A DNA stretch of 64,000 nucleotides from positions 2,824,865 through 2,888,864 of the forward strand of contig OY718806.1 of NCBI GenBank assembly GCA_963070105.1. Reading direction: 5' to 3'. The position numbers were made by a program, and so were the translations under genes. Under the pieces are notes generated by a model. The model was not told where the DNA came from. It saw nothing but the letters and a program-made list of their open reading frames with translations, and searched no databases. The stretch comes from Litomosoides sigmodontis. Its lineage: Eukaryota; Nematoda; Chromadorea; Rhabditida; Onchocercidae. Below, one piece after another: positions 49,309-62,231 of this stretch. Position 1 is the first letter of the stretch, and each line of letters starts with the position of its first letter.

Positions 49309-52102
49309 TTAACATCCCTGCGTTTCACCTTCCTTTCTTTGGTCACTCGGGTCACCGCAAGGGATAATGATTGTGTGATTTCCCTTATAATTTGGAAGGA
49401 AGACGAATGTAAAATAACCAGTAGTTTTCAACAGGCTTTTCTGATCTCGTCGTTGTCGTTCTCTGCTATATTCATCGATTAGATTAATTGCTTTCATAAA
49501 TCTCATTTCAAATTCCATTTGGACACTTGAGACACACATTGATACTAATGCGAGTCCAACGATGAAAAATATGAAAAACACTAGGAACGGAGTCCTCATT
49601 TATGCATAAATTAGTAACTACTCAAATCACATACTTTATTTAGGCGAAAAACTGATGAGTTCGAGTCAAGAAAATGGAAAGTGAAAGGTATTGGAATTTC
49701 ATCGTGTACAACTTTCAACTAGCAGTAGTGATGACAGAGGAGCAAAGAAGAAAAATGTTCAAAAAAAAAGACGTTTCCGCGTAATGTTAGAGAAAGATTA
49801 CCGCAAGCAAAATGAGGATGATCAGGCATTTCGTCCCCCAATCCGACGGTGGTTAAAGAGATGAAGAAGAAGTAGAAAGCGGTGAAATAGTCCCAGTGTT
49901 CCCATATGCGAAATATGAATGAGCAAAGTGCGATGTAAACAACGATAATTAGTATTGCACCGTAAATTGGAAATGTTTCATAATCATCATTTTCATTGTT
50001 TGTGACATCCTGCAATCAATTCGCTATATCGAACTTACGCCCAATTATTTCAATTGGTCACTGCATCTTAGTGACTGACTTAACATTCGTAAACTTCTAG
50101 TCCTCTACTCCTTTCTTAAATGGTTGATGCTAATTTTCGCACGATTGTCGCTATCAGTTCAGGCTCTTCTATTCAAAATATCATCTTTAGAAACAATTCG
50201 TTTGTAGTTAGTACATTGGAAAATAACCGTTCTCATTCTCCGATCATTAAAAACAACTAAGGTAGAATCGTTAAAGAAATTCGATGAGAAAATGTAGTAA
50301 AAATGAGGTTCCTATTGCACTTGAATATCCTGCCTAATTCATTTAATACTTTAACAGGGTGATTCACCGGGTGGGAAAAAATGCACAAAGCAGTAAAAAC
50401 GAACGTTTTCATTGCTGTCGCGATTATTGTTTTTAATTGCTTCATGGGTTTTTTCCATTTTAAATTGAGCTTCATTAGAAACCTGGTATTCTCTTGTCCT
50501 CCACCTTAAACGATTATAGTATGAAGAAAAAGTACATATAGTTGTGTATTTACACCCCAACTTCAATCGACTTACCTTAAAATGAATTGGGCAAAACACT
50601 TGAAACATTTCCGAATAAAAAGCCAAATATTACGTACGTACAGAAGAATCAGCTTTCCAAATTCATTCAGTACTACCAACATATACGGAACACCCAATAA
50701 AGCATATAAAATAGTAAAAATCCGACCTTTAGTGGTACGGCACCATATATTTCCATATCCTGCATTTATTTTTATAATCCGCATCCTACTGTATTGCAAT
50801 GTTTATCATAAATCTCTCATTGTTCATAAACAGTATATGTTGAGATAAATAACTAATGTTTCAGACGAATGTGAAATACAGTAATTGCTAGCGAAAAATA
50901 ATATCGCTTAGGAAGCCTTCATAAGGTTCTGTTGTAAAAATGCTGCAGAACAAACCAATGGTGGTAAAAATAGTGCCGCAATAAAATACAGCATTCCAGT
51001 AGTCGGCCCATCTCCAGAGATTATGCTTATAGGCTAAGATGCCCATAAGCTCATCGTATTCCTCCAGTAGCAATTCAAGTCTTCTATTACATGTTATCTG
51101 TTTTAAAATTTATGCTGTCTACAGTATCCAATAATTGAAGATATAAGAGTTCTAAGTATCTAATTGAATTCCTTCCTCATTTTGACAAAAGTCTAGTAGT
51201 AGGAATATTGCTTACACATGAGATATGTTAATTCGTCTATCAATTATCTGTTTGGCCAATAATTTTATTAATCGATAGCTAGTTACTTAATCAATTAATT
51301 ACTCTAATTCATGGGCTAAGTCTTCTCATCTAACGGGAAGAAATTATTGTTGCGAATAAAAATACCCGATAAAGCTCACCGCAGTATTATTTTGCTTATT
51401 ATTCTGTTTATCACTATGTCCTGTAATAGACCGGCAATGTGACGTTGTAAATAATCCTGATATTTTTTTCGCATAACTTTTATGGCGCTCTATAGTTTCC
51501 TGTAAGTGAGAGATGATAGTAGCGATCCACAAAAATGCTACAAATGATATTAATAACAAAGTTACTTGGTCAAGCTGAGCGTTCAGCTCACGTTCAGCAG
51601 GTGCTTCAAATTGATGAACAAGTAATCCACCGAAAAGTGCATATGCAATTAGTACTATCAACAGTAATGCGCACTTTATCCACCGTCCGTACTTGAATTC
51701 AAGATTGTACCACATCAGCTTGATTGGATGGCAGCGAGTTGATCTGTTCGTAAATTACAATTAATTATGCAGTTACTCTGCACAATTTTAGTTAGAAAGT
51801 AATCCGTATTAGAGCAACTTCCAAAATTTGAATCACCACATTGGTGTTTTTCAGCATTTGCAATGTACTCACATTTCCACCCTCGAGAATATGCCGCCAT
51901 CTTTGTATTTACAAGAGCATGTAACCGATGCAATCATAGCTTCCTTGCATGGTTGATCTATCTTAATTCCTTTTAATATGTTTAAGACAAATTAATCAAT
52001 TTACTTGCTGTGAGTGTTCAGGATTTCTTCAATGACATCGTACACACTTGGCTGACTGGTTCTTTCATTGTAAATATTGAGGTCACGACGATCTATAGTG
52101 TC
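49309..52102 (-). CDS. Two-pore-domain potassium channel (TWK/K2P)
   Basis: Minus-strand exons: 52102-52005, 51743-51566, 51499-51380, 51097-50956, 50759-50576, 50504-50405, 50009-49802, and a last one from about 49597 to the stop at 49309. K2P channels carry background potassium current and set resting potential. TM1 is in exon 2 (KCALLLIVLIAYALFGGLLV) followed by the family's FEAPAE. Pore loop 1 is split between two exons and reads TTIGYGN; pore loop 2 reads TTVGLGDEMPDHP; TM4 ends IVGLALVSMCVSSVQ. Both filters are normal for potassium. The first exon found (SVYDVIEEILNTHS) starts at a phase-0 acceptor, so further 5' exons lie beyond 52102. The join into the last exon (49802 to about 49597) lacks in-phase consensus sites, though TM4 itself is certain. 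The subtype among the many worm TWK genes is unknown. Confidence 0.93.
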
Positions 52103-52997
52103 CTGAAATTCAAATCATGAAGAACTTCAATTACTCCTTTCTAAATTCAGTTTTACTCTAAATACTCTCGGCAATGTTCAGGCATCATTCATTGAATCAT
52201 AATCAAAGTTCTTTGGGCTTATTTTTTTTCTTGTCTTTTCCTTGTTGCATCTGAAAGCCAATTCAGTGTTCAAACATCATTCAAAAGCTAAGAAGGAAGA
52301 CAAAGTGGTGACGGACGAAAAAAAGTAGTACGTGTACAGTACATCACCTCACATATTGAACAATATTACCGTGGCAACATTATTTGTACTAAAACGAATA
52401 GATTCTATGCTTTGAACTTCCGCTGCTACGAATTCCCGCTTGTGAATTTTCGAGTTTTTTAAAGCATTTGTAAGAGAGTGTCTGTATTTTCTTCTGCAAA
52501 ACTTCTGCAACACCTGAAACTTGCATCAATGACATTCACAAGCACGCAGAAGGCGATTACTCCACATTACAGCGTGAGCTGTTCCTAGACTCTACTTTTT
52601 TGTCACATGATGATCACCTTCAGCCCTTCGTCTTCTTGTTCACTGCCTGACCGGATCAAATTCCATACCATGGATACAATTTTCGAAAATATCTTACCTA
52701 AAACATAAATAATGTACAAAATAAGGAAAACAAAATGCAATCATCTGATAGCGGAGATGGTTGCCTTTTTGATTCATGAAGTCTTCTCTTCCATATCTGG
52801 CACTATTTGGAGGAAAGCTGAAAGTAGATTGAAAATTTAATGAAACCAATGATCCAGAAATACACCATCAGACGCCTAATTATTTGAAAACATTCCAATT
52901 TCTCTCCAATACTGCTATGATACAATAATATTATGGATATTGAATGAAATTGAAATGAATTATTGAAATATATATATATATATATGTATGTGTGCGT

Positions 52998-53132
<135 letters not shown>

Positions 53133-53321
53133 CGACGCAAGCTATTTCGATTTTCCATAACAGTGCAGAACAACAACGGGGCGAGAAAGGACATCAGTCC
53201 TAAAGAAAGAGGCAGAAGTTTGTCAGCTGATATTATACCATTAAACAAATTGTAGCTGTTGGCTGTTATCAAAAGTATTGAAAGTCTACAGAAGAGATTA
53301 GCTATATTATTTTCGAAGGCA

Positions 53322-53323
<2 letters not shown>

Positions 53324-53360
<37 letters not shown>
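53324..53360. repeat. (ATT)n microsatellite
   Basis: About twelve ATT units. Confidence 0.93.
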
Positions 53361-53362
<2 letters not shown>

Positions 53363-55395
53363 GTAATAAGCATTTCATGTTTCTATTTGGAGGAATTGAT
53401 TAACTTCTCGGATCAATTTATCACCTATTCGGTTGAATAGTTTAATTTAATAATCCTAAAGCAACGAAAAAATTTTCGAAAGGTATCTGACTACTGCGCA
53501 ATAATTTGCTGTGCAAGAACTTCGAAAAGTGTTTTCCACACTACCTTACTTTTACTTTTTCTTGAGGAAGGAACAAGAGTTAGTCAGATTAGAATAACAT
53601 TTGATTAAAATTCAATTTAACCTTTTCACCTCATTTAACATAAGCATTTGTCATTTCTCTCCTTTTTCGAATTTTACATATTGCTTGTTGTGAATCCGTT
53701 TCAAATTACTTACTACTACTCTCCGTGGTACAATGTGTTGAAAGTTAATATTTTTTTTGCAAATAATAAATTCATAAAAGAAAGGAGAGGAAATGTGCGG
53801 TGAGCAAAATGAGTGGGAGAGATGTGGGGCGATGATTGTGGGATAATTGTGAATAATTTGATAAGTTTTCAAAATAGATGAAAGAGATAGGGGAAGGAGC
53901 AGTGCTGTGTGGGAAATGGTTTATTTAACGCTGTTTTTGTGGGAATCATGAAGAGAGCACATATGGGAGAAGCTAAGTGAAGTAGGAGAGAGGGAAAGGA
54001 AAGGTGGAAGAGAGGGTGGAAGCATTCCATTCCGCTTAATTCTCGACGTTCATTTTCAGCAGAAGCGCTTTACCGTTTAAGCGTTTTTCTTTCCGCACGA
54101 TATAGAGCGGAAGTCGGAAGCATCTCTTACAGAAAGTCTGTTCAGCAGGAACAGCAGCAGCAGTAGCAGCAGCAGCAACAGCACTTTTCAATAATGCCAA
54201 TAGTTTTCCATTTTAAGGGCAAAAGAATTAGAAAGGTTCTGTGTTGTGTAAGCTTTCGTTCTTCAGCTTACAGAGTATGTCAAGTACGAAGTTATGCAAA
54301 AAATGCATGCATGACTCAGTGACAAAAACTTGCATTGATCATAAACTGGCGGGACTCTTCCAGATCGTTTCCGGAGCGAGAACAGTGAAGTCAGCAGGGC
54401 TGATCATTACTAGCACCCATTACTGTCAACATATTATTTAAGCACGGTATTAAGCGTCGTCAATTAAGCTGACAATTATTTCTAAAGGTCATGTGTCTTC
54501 TCTCTGTTGACCTTCCCACTGTTTTCTATTGCCTGCTTCTCTCCACTCCTCTCGCCTATCCCTCACTTGCACAAGTGAACGGAAGGGTCAGTCACACATC
54601 GCTTCAATGCTCGATTAAATCAGTTTGCAGCACAGGTAGTAGTAGCACCTCCACACGCTGTTGCTTTGGTCAGTCATTCCTACACCGATCATTTAGTCTC
54701 ATTTCAGTTATGCAGCTGCCATTAGTTAGCTTCCCTAATTGCTTCATCTATAATTTATTCAGCTTGAATGGAACAAGTAGGTTGCATACAACAAATCGCA
54801 CAATTGGACAAACAAAAGTCTAACTTTTCCCTCTCACTTGTAGGCTTTTTCGAACTTCTCATTGTTTGCAGTCAAAATTGCCAAGTTTCTAAGTATTCGT
54901 AAGCTGGAAATAACTTCCCGATGTTTTTAGGGCTAGGTTTCAAACTTCTATTGCTCGTTTTTGTTTCATTTTTCTTCGCTTTTGTTTACTTCAGAATCAA
55001 AGATAGCAAATTTATCGATAAAATTATCGTCTGCTTGCGAATGGGATATTTTTTGAGAAGCAGTGAGAAAGAAGTGATCTTTGATTCAAGAAATCACTCG
55101 AAAAATTTTGTTGCTTCTCCGTTACAATGTATTATTGATCGAGCGAATGAGTCACGTAAATACGGCTGTTCAGTTCTTAATCAGAATCAGCATCCTTTAG
55201 TCTCTACAAATTCCTCCTATTTACTTTTCTTCATTTTTCGAAATGTCTGAAGAAAAGAAAATGAACGATGATGACACAACAGTTCGGGTAAAATGACACG
55301 TGAAGCAACTACTGCCTAGTTGCCTTCAATGGATGACGTTTTGTCGGTGCTGTTCCTGCATCGTTTTGTTTTTCACTCAAATTTATTTTTTCAGA

Positions 55396-57062
55396 ATGAT
55401 CAAGTTTGGCATTTTTGCAACATTTTTTCTTTCAATCATTTCATCAACAATTTATGGTGAGCTCTAAAAATTTTTTTTATTCCTTCCTCATACTTCTACG
55501 TGACTAGCGCTACCTTCCGATCCTACTTAAACGTGAACACGCACACAGTAGCTCTATCATCTTCGCTTAAATTATCTTACCTATGATTCTTTTTTCTTTC
55601 ATACAACCGACAGTGGCTAAGTGTGAACTTTCCACAAAAGAAATTGTCGGACAAAGAAATTGCTGTACCTTGTGTATGTTGTTGACAAGTTTTCCGGAAG
55701 AAAACATTATTGGATTAGCCAGAAAGGTGTAACACTGAAATGGATATCCTCATGCCATGTCCAATCCGCGTTATAGAAAACAGTAGTTTGCTGAGCTTAA
55801 CAGATGAAACTCTACTTTACTTACCAGTAACTTTCAGCAAGTTTTTATTTTTCTTTACATTTAATTAAGGATATGTGTTCCCCTGTTTGGATGAGTGTCA
55901 GTGCGATACAGACGACGAAGTAGTATATTGTCATAATGGTCGTCGGACTACGGCAAGTCTTCAAGGATATTTTTTTCAATGTGAAGTTATGAGAGTTTTC
56001 CTTCAATTGCACAATGCATTATGTAAAGTACATCAAGTGTTGACAATTTCAGCTTGAACTACCGGACGTTCGTTTACGAGGTTTTGTGGTGATAGGATTG
56101 GCAAATAATGAAATCCAGAATCTTCCTGATGAAAAATCCATTTTACAGTTGTTCCCAGACCTCCTGGTAATTGAAAATAATATTCAGTCGCCAATGACAA
56201 TTTATAAATTTTGAAAGAAAAAAAGTTAAATTCAAAATGACTTTAGGCCATTGATGTGGAAGGTAATGCACAATTCGACTGCGAATCGCTGAAAGGGTAT
56301 GAAAAAATTAAGGTAAGTTACAGGCCGGCTATTGCATTCGTAAAATCGCTCTTCGCTTCATAAATTTATTTCCAAATTAAGCTTGAAGCCGTAGAGAGTT
56401 TAAAGTATTCTGCAGATATACAGCGATTGCAATGGAAGCGAACCATTGATGATAACAAGAAACCTCAGGCTACCCAATATCATAGAGCCTGTTGACGTAA
56501 GTTTTGTTTTTCTTATAAATAACCGAAAAGCGCTTTATAGCGCTGCCGTCTTCCAGTTGCGCCGTCCGTATCATTGAAGACTTTCTATCAGCCGTACTTC
56601 ACTGCCGATCAGTGCCTGTTTTAGTAAAGATTATGTAAAGCATTATTGCTTCCTAACTTCTTACACAATAAGGAGATCGACATTTCTAAAAAATATTTCG
56701 TTTCAGACATGTGACTTCCAGTGTCAGGTGAACAAACACTACAAAATATTTTACAACTACTTGGTGAAATTATGGAAGGTAAATTCTGTAGTCGGTACAC
56801 TGTAAAAAAGTAGTGTACTTAACATTCAAGTTGGCTCTCAGCTTAATTAAAAAATCCTCATTTTTCATACCTGTACGGAGGTACGAAAAATGGATTTTTT
56901 TCATATGTTCGCTAAAGCACATTTAGTGGCTAATATCACATCATATATTTTTAGATGCTGAAAATGAAGTATGATAATATTGACAAGGAGAAAATTATCA
57001 ACGATGTGAAGGACTTCTTCGTTAGTATTGCAAAGAAAATTGATGAGTTACATATGAAATAA
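55396..57062 (+). CDS. Small secreted cysteine-rich protein with LRR-cap features
   Basis: Seven exons (55396-55456, 55870-55952, 56053-56166, 56247-56312, 56416-56496, 56707-56778, 56955-57062) join in phase into 194 residues. The ATG lies one base after TTTTTTCAG, a likely trans-splice acceptor. Residues 1-20 form a signal peptide, so the product is probably secreted. Next comes CLDECQCDTDDEVVYC, which resembles the cysteine cap before leucine-rich repeats. A single LRR-like run (VVIGLANNEIQNLPDE, then LFPDLLAIDVEGN) follows, and then more cysteines. The C-terminal third is Lys-rich and helical, without cysteines, ending in ELHMK. There is no membrane anchor. The second intron appears to use a GC donor. 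I know no named family; a nematode-specific secreted protein is my reading. Confidence 0.68.
55953..56052 (+). other. Predicted GC-AG intron in the LRR-like gene
   Basis: The exon ends ACG and the intron starts GCAAGT, the classic GC-donor consensus; it ends in ATTTCAG. The two exons then join in phase 0. No GT donor in the open stretch gives the required phase. Confidence 0.65.
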
Positions 57063-58057
57063 CTTCCGATTTCATGATGCAGTTTCGAAAATCAACGTTT
57101 CAAATGGTGCTGCAGTGTATGCAAAGCAATATTCCTCCACAATGCCTTCGAAAATGAGAAGATATAATCTGTCTCTATCGCTTTTAACGTGAGGATTTGC
57201 TCTTGTCCATGCAGTGAATTCAATATTTTGTATAAGACTATAATGGCCAGTGTGTACAAGAATAACCAGAAAAAGTACAAAATAAAATTACTGAACAAAA
57301 CAGAATCTAGAACAGGAACACCATCACTGATGTGACACTGTATTCCACTTTAGCAAAATAATCATAAAAGTTAAATGAAGATTACAAAGCAATATTACAA
57401 ATGGTATAATTAATGAGGGCAGCATCTAGCGAATATGAAAAATGAATCCCGTAGGAAAAACCATCGTTGAAAATATACCGGAATGAGTGTTCAATTACAT
57501 GGGATTGTTAAAACGCACACACGTATTCGTTTAAAACAACATCCGTAAAACTATCTTGTAACTGTCAACTCAAGTTAAACCGTTTCAAACCTGTTACTTT
57601 GTTCGTATGTACCGCAAAATGATCCCAAAAAATGAGAAAATAAAAAGCAAGGTAGCACAGAGTGAGATCAAAAAAACGTTTGAAAAGAACGAAATAAAGA
57701 ACAAAGTCTGTAGCTAGTAAGATTCGTTACAGACTTCAGATAGAATGAGATATTACAAGCAAGTAATAATTCTGAAATGCTCTACTTTCAGCTTCAACAG
57801 GGATCGTTCGATGCATAATTTCGCTTTAAGTGTGTTAACCTCCAAATAGAATTAAAAACAAAAAATCGTGCAAATGTAATGATCGAAGAAACGAAATGAC
57901 GTAGCAAACCTAACCCACTGCTTGCAAATCAGTTTACATGTAGCTATGTCCTACTGTTAATTCAAGAGATTCACTACCATTACAAGCAAATGCATGTCTT
58001 TCAATAGCAGCTGTTGATGATACATAACAATATGACGACATGAAATGAATTCATACA
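57063..58057. other. Convergent intergenic region, LRR-like gene and MTMR9
   Basis: No gene recognised. The 68-codon minus-strand frame at 57092-57298 is hydrophobic but overlaps the expected 3' UTR and has no support. Confidence 0.6.
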
Positions 58058-61000
58058 TCAGTGTACTGTGTTAGTGAGTTGTACGTCCTTCGACAGTTCC
58101 GTAAGTTGTCTGAAAGCAATTACAGAAATTTCTACTGTGAGTTAAATCTGAAGTTTACATAAAAGGCATCAGCATTCTAAAAGTATAGAAATGAATTTTA
58201 AAAAACGGTAATAAATAAAACCTCCGTATTATCAGCACTTTTGACTGCAATTCCTTTTCACGCACTTTCCATTGCATAACTGACTGTTTGATACCATCCA
58301 TTTGCTTCCAATCACGAATCCATCGCAAAAACAAACGTTCCCAAAGTACCTGAGAGTTCCAATTATCAAAAAGCACATGAAACAAAACAGAGAATATAAG
58401 ACTCACTATGCTTTGTGGTGAAACGCAAGGCCACAACACCGCTGGATTAGGTTCATACAAGGCGTTAACATAGGTACGTAATATTTCAGGGTTATTCACA
58501 TATGACCAAAGTGACACCGTTCGCGTTTTAACTTCAAATTGTGCCTTTTCTTTCTCACAGTTCCCTAAAACATTGTAAGTTAAGCACGATCGCCAACCAT
58601 GTTAAAATTAAATATCTCATTCGCTCATTTTCGCCACTAATTTTTTTTAATAAAATGATACTACAAAATTATTCTTATGTGATGTTACGAATAAGGCTTA
58701 ATAAGTGTACTTTAGCATGTTAAAGCAGTAATATGATAATACACTCAATAAAACAATTCGAAAATTACCTAGGAAAGATCCAAATTCGGAAGCATAAGCA
58801 TGTTCGAACAAAAATATGAGGAACTCCTCAGTAAATTCAAATGAGCACGGGAATTGCTGGTACACCTTTAAATAATGTGTAAATGAAATGATCAGCAGAG
58901 ATTTAGAGTATTTAATATATAACTTCTGAAACTACTGACCTGCCAAACACAATCCAAGAAGCAAAGAAACATGGGAGATTCATACGGCCCTGTGATACCA
59001 CCGGTAGCGAAAGCTGAATGGGCGCAGCGATAGGAGAAAGGATGTCCAGCGCAAATCCATTCTCGCTCAATCAAAGATTCGAAACTGGAAATCGCATTCA
59101 TTCACGCAAACATTCAGAAAAGGATTACTGGGAGACAATTTAACTCACCCTCGAATAGTGCGAGAATCAGAATCCAGCAGAAGCTGTGCTAATGATGTTA
59201 CTAAAAGAGTTGAATCGGTCCCTTCAGCACCATGCACCACTACCGGAACTTCTGAAAACAGTCTTCTTTGAGCATAATTTATGAAATGAGAATTTATCGT
59301 ATAGAAAGCAAGAAATCGGAATTTCTCAGAAATAGCTAAACGAAATGATCACATAGAAACGCAAAGCACTGTTACAAATGATAATGATGTTGTGTCAGAT
59401 TTATAGTTCCTACAAACTGAGATCAATCAAACCTTCCACCTTTTTCAAAACCGCACAACAACATTCAAACAATTTAAACTTTGTTATTTACCTTCTTGTG
59501 GATAATATATTCTATGTTCAAGGGATCTAAAATACAGTCATTTAAAAAAAAAAACATCCACCGCACAAAACCACTGATTTTCTGCAGTAATATACAAATG
59601 GGGTCCTTTTTCTGCTACATTTATGACACATTTTTTTTAAAGTAAACATCTAAGAAAACTCCGTTTATCAAAATAGAGTTTACTGCAACCAGCCGTTTTG
59701 TACAGATAAGTCATCAACTAATGAAATAGTTGCAAAGTCGTTGGCATAATTCTATGAATATGTGGATATTGCCACTCTTTCAGCTACACAAACATCTCAA
59801 TTTTTAACAGCGTTCCTCTTGAGATTAATTAAATTGGTGAGGAAATAAAACAGTACAGATGACAAACCTGAAGTACCTTCACAGTGTACACATTGGGCCA
59901 CTGTTGCTGCGCAGGTTAGCATATCTGAAACAAATTGCAGCCAACCACAAGACCCAAGGCGAGATATCCAACGATCAACACTGATATTCGTTTCTATACA
60001 TACTGCAAAAACCATTTTTTGGAAGCAAAAGCGGATATCATTATAACAGAATGGAATCAGATATCGGTTTAAAATTATAAAATGAACATGATAGAACTGA
60101 GAACTGGAAAATGTACAAAACAGTAGAAGAGATATGTTGAATCCAAAACAGACAAAGCTGAAAATACTGTTTCTTTTTTCCTGTTTCGAAAACAGAGCTC
60201 GTCGCAATAGTAATCAAGAAATCATTATAAAACTCACATTCAACTAATTTCGTTAACGCATCATGAATCTCTTTAATTCGTGGAGTGCCTCCATAAACAT
60301 ATTTCCACTGTGAATAAAACATCTGTGACTCACACCCTCCACCTTTAATCAAGAAAAAAATAAGCAATTCCAAACTTAATTTCCAAGTCGAAAATATTTC
60401 TTTCAAAATACCACCAGAAAAGATGAAAATGTGTAATTTCACATTAACGATTTCTATTGTGTAAAAATCTGCTACGCAATGCTGCGTGAGTTTTCGCAGG
60501 CTATAAAGAAAACTTTACTCACGACCCCAACCAACCTAGTTGGAAAGAAGTTGCGGGATTATATCCCTCATTATGCTTCTGTCCAAAATCACTGAATTTT
60601 TATCCTCGTACGATGCGTTTTGCATAAAAAAAAACAACAGAAACAATGTTAAACTGGATCTACCTTTATTTTTAGCGCTTTGTGCTAGCGCTTTCGTGCG
60701 TGTATCTACAATAACTCCTTTACTTGTCGAGGACAACAAAGAATTCAGAATCGTCTCATCCTCTTTACATCGCCGATTTGTAGGGCCAACTAAAGGTTGT
60801 CCGCAACGGATAAGGCAAGACTGAAAGATGCAGCTATAGTTTTTTAAAAGATAGATAAAAAATATATATCGGAAATATTATGAAACCAAAGAGTAGTACA
60901 ACAAACCTTTGTCCCTTCATGATAGAAGCTTAGTATGGGAAAACGTCCACCATCTCGAAAAGTAGCAGAAATTCTAAGATAATCATCACCAATACCCTTC

Positions 61001-62231
61001 GGCACAATTACCATTTCAGGATACGTACTACACACCTATTTAAAGAACTATATAAAAAACAATCCAGTAAATTCACGTAAACATTCAAGAATTACTCGGC
61101 AGTCTGTCCATGAATGTTTCCGGTTGTCTGTTGATCGTAAAATAAGCTAAAATAAATTTTCGCAAAGAACATACCCGAAATCCCTTATTGACAGCACTTA
61201 CACGCCATCCATCTTTGCACCGTATCATTAACTTTGCATATTCTTGTTCAGTATCGAAAGCAGTCCAGCCATTATCAAGTACAGTAAAGGGGCACCGGTA
61301 ATAAAATGGATAGTCGTGTTGTATTCCCCCTGAAAAATAATCTGCTGATTAATGTAGAATAATACAGTTAAGTTACCGAAACTATATACATTTAACAATG
61401 AAACCAGTTATCATACCATTTTCCTAAATCTACTCATTAAATATAACAATAACAAAAAATAAATAAATTAATAAATAATAAACAATAATAGATAATAAAT
61501 AATTAACGACGATTAATAAAATAATAATAGAAAAAAAAAATTAAAACTTGCTTAAATTAGACAGTTTTTCGATAGAACGTGCAACGGCGAGACAATCATC
61601 CAAATTATTGATTTCAAAAACACAAATCATGAAGTTCTTGCACTTCAAAATCAGCTTTCCACTACGATTTACGCTATCTTTAACGATTGGTTCAACAACA
61701 ACGCGATCTACTGCGCGATGAAGAAGCTGAAACCACTTACCTTTCTTCCATCACGTAAATTAGCAACACTAATCCAAGATCAATAACAAGATTGTTAAAC
61801 GAAATTCCACTTTTTGCCAGCAGTAACTTAACGTACTACTACAAAAGTATGTTAAATCAAATCTGAGAAGATTATGCAGTAAGACCTACTCTCAAAACAG
61901 TAAGACCTACACTCAAAAGCTTTAATATACAGTTGAACGATTACATTGGACCGGTGGAATAATGAAGAGAGAGGAGGTACACCTACTAATGAAAAACACC
62001 ACCGAAAATTTAGTGAGATAAGAAATCCACACTCCTATTTGTTATTAAATCAATTACCCAAAGTTCATTGCTATGTTCCTTTCCGCTCGCAGAGTTGGAT
62101 GAGCTGGAAGACGGTGAAAAAATCATATGATGTCCAATTAGGGCAAGCAAACCTGACTGTGGTTGTCGAGGGCCTTTCCGTAGGAACACGTTATCTACAC
62201 GTGACCGTTCTATTGCTTCCGACAGCTCCAT
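58058..62231 (-). CDS. MTMR9: MTMR9-type myotubularin pseudophosphatase
   Basis: Thirteen minus-strand exons: 62231-62058, 61726-61552, 61329-61175, 61035-60907, 60820-60664, 60342-60238, 60002-59877, 59251-59149, 59084-58940, 58865-58769, 58564-58407, 58349-58222 and 58109-58058. All join in phase into 567 residues, near the 549 of human MTMR9. MTMR9 is a catalytically dead partner that binds and activates MTMR6, MTMR7 and MTMR8, which remove the 3-phosphate from PI3P and PI(3,5)P2 on endosomes. An N-terminal PH-GRAM domain (from MELSEAIERSRVDNVFLRK) is followed by the phosphatase-like domain. The active-site loop reads HGAEGTDST (347-355): the Cys and Arg of HCxxGxxR are both replaced. Then come SRTIRGFESLIEREWICAGHPF and FLDCVWQ. 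A short C-terminal coiled coil (WKVREKELQSKVLIIRRQL) fits the dimer contact. Exon 2 ends at a GC donor. Confidence 0.95.
61330..61551 (-). other. Predicted GC-AG intron in the MTMR9 gene
   Basis: On the minus strand the exon ends in TTAA and the intron begins GCAAGT and ends TTTTTCAG. This gives the phase 1 needed to read into the GIQHDYPFYYRCPF exon. The only nearby GT, four bases downstream, gives the wrong phase. Confidence 0.65.

Noticed and set aside
57092..57298. Hydrophobic 68-codon minus-strand frame
   Set aside because: AT-rich DNA often yields such frames; it overlaps the expected 3' UTR of the LRR-like gene.
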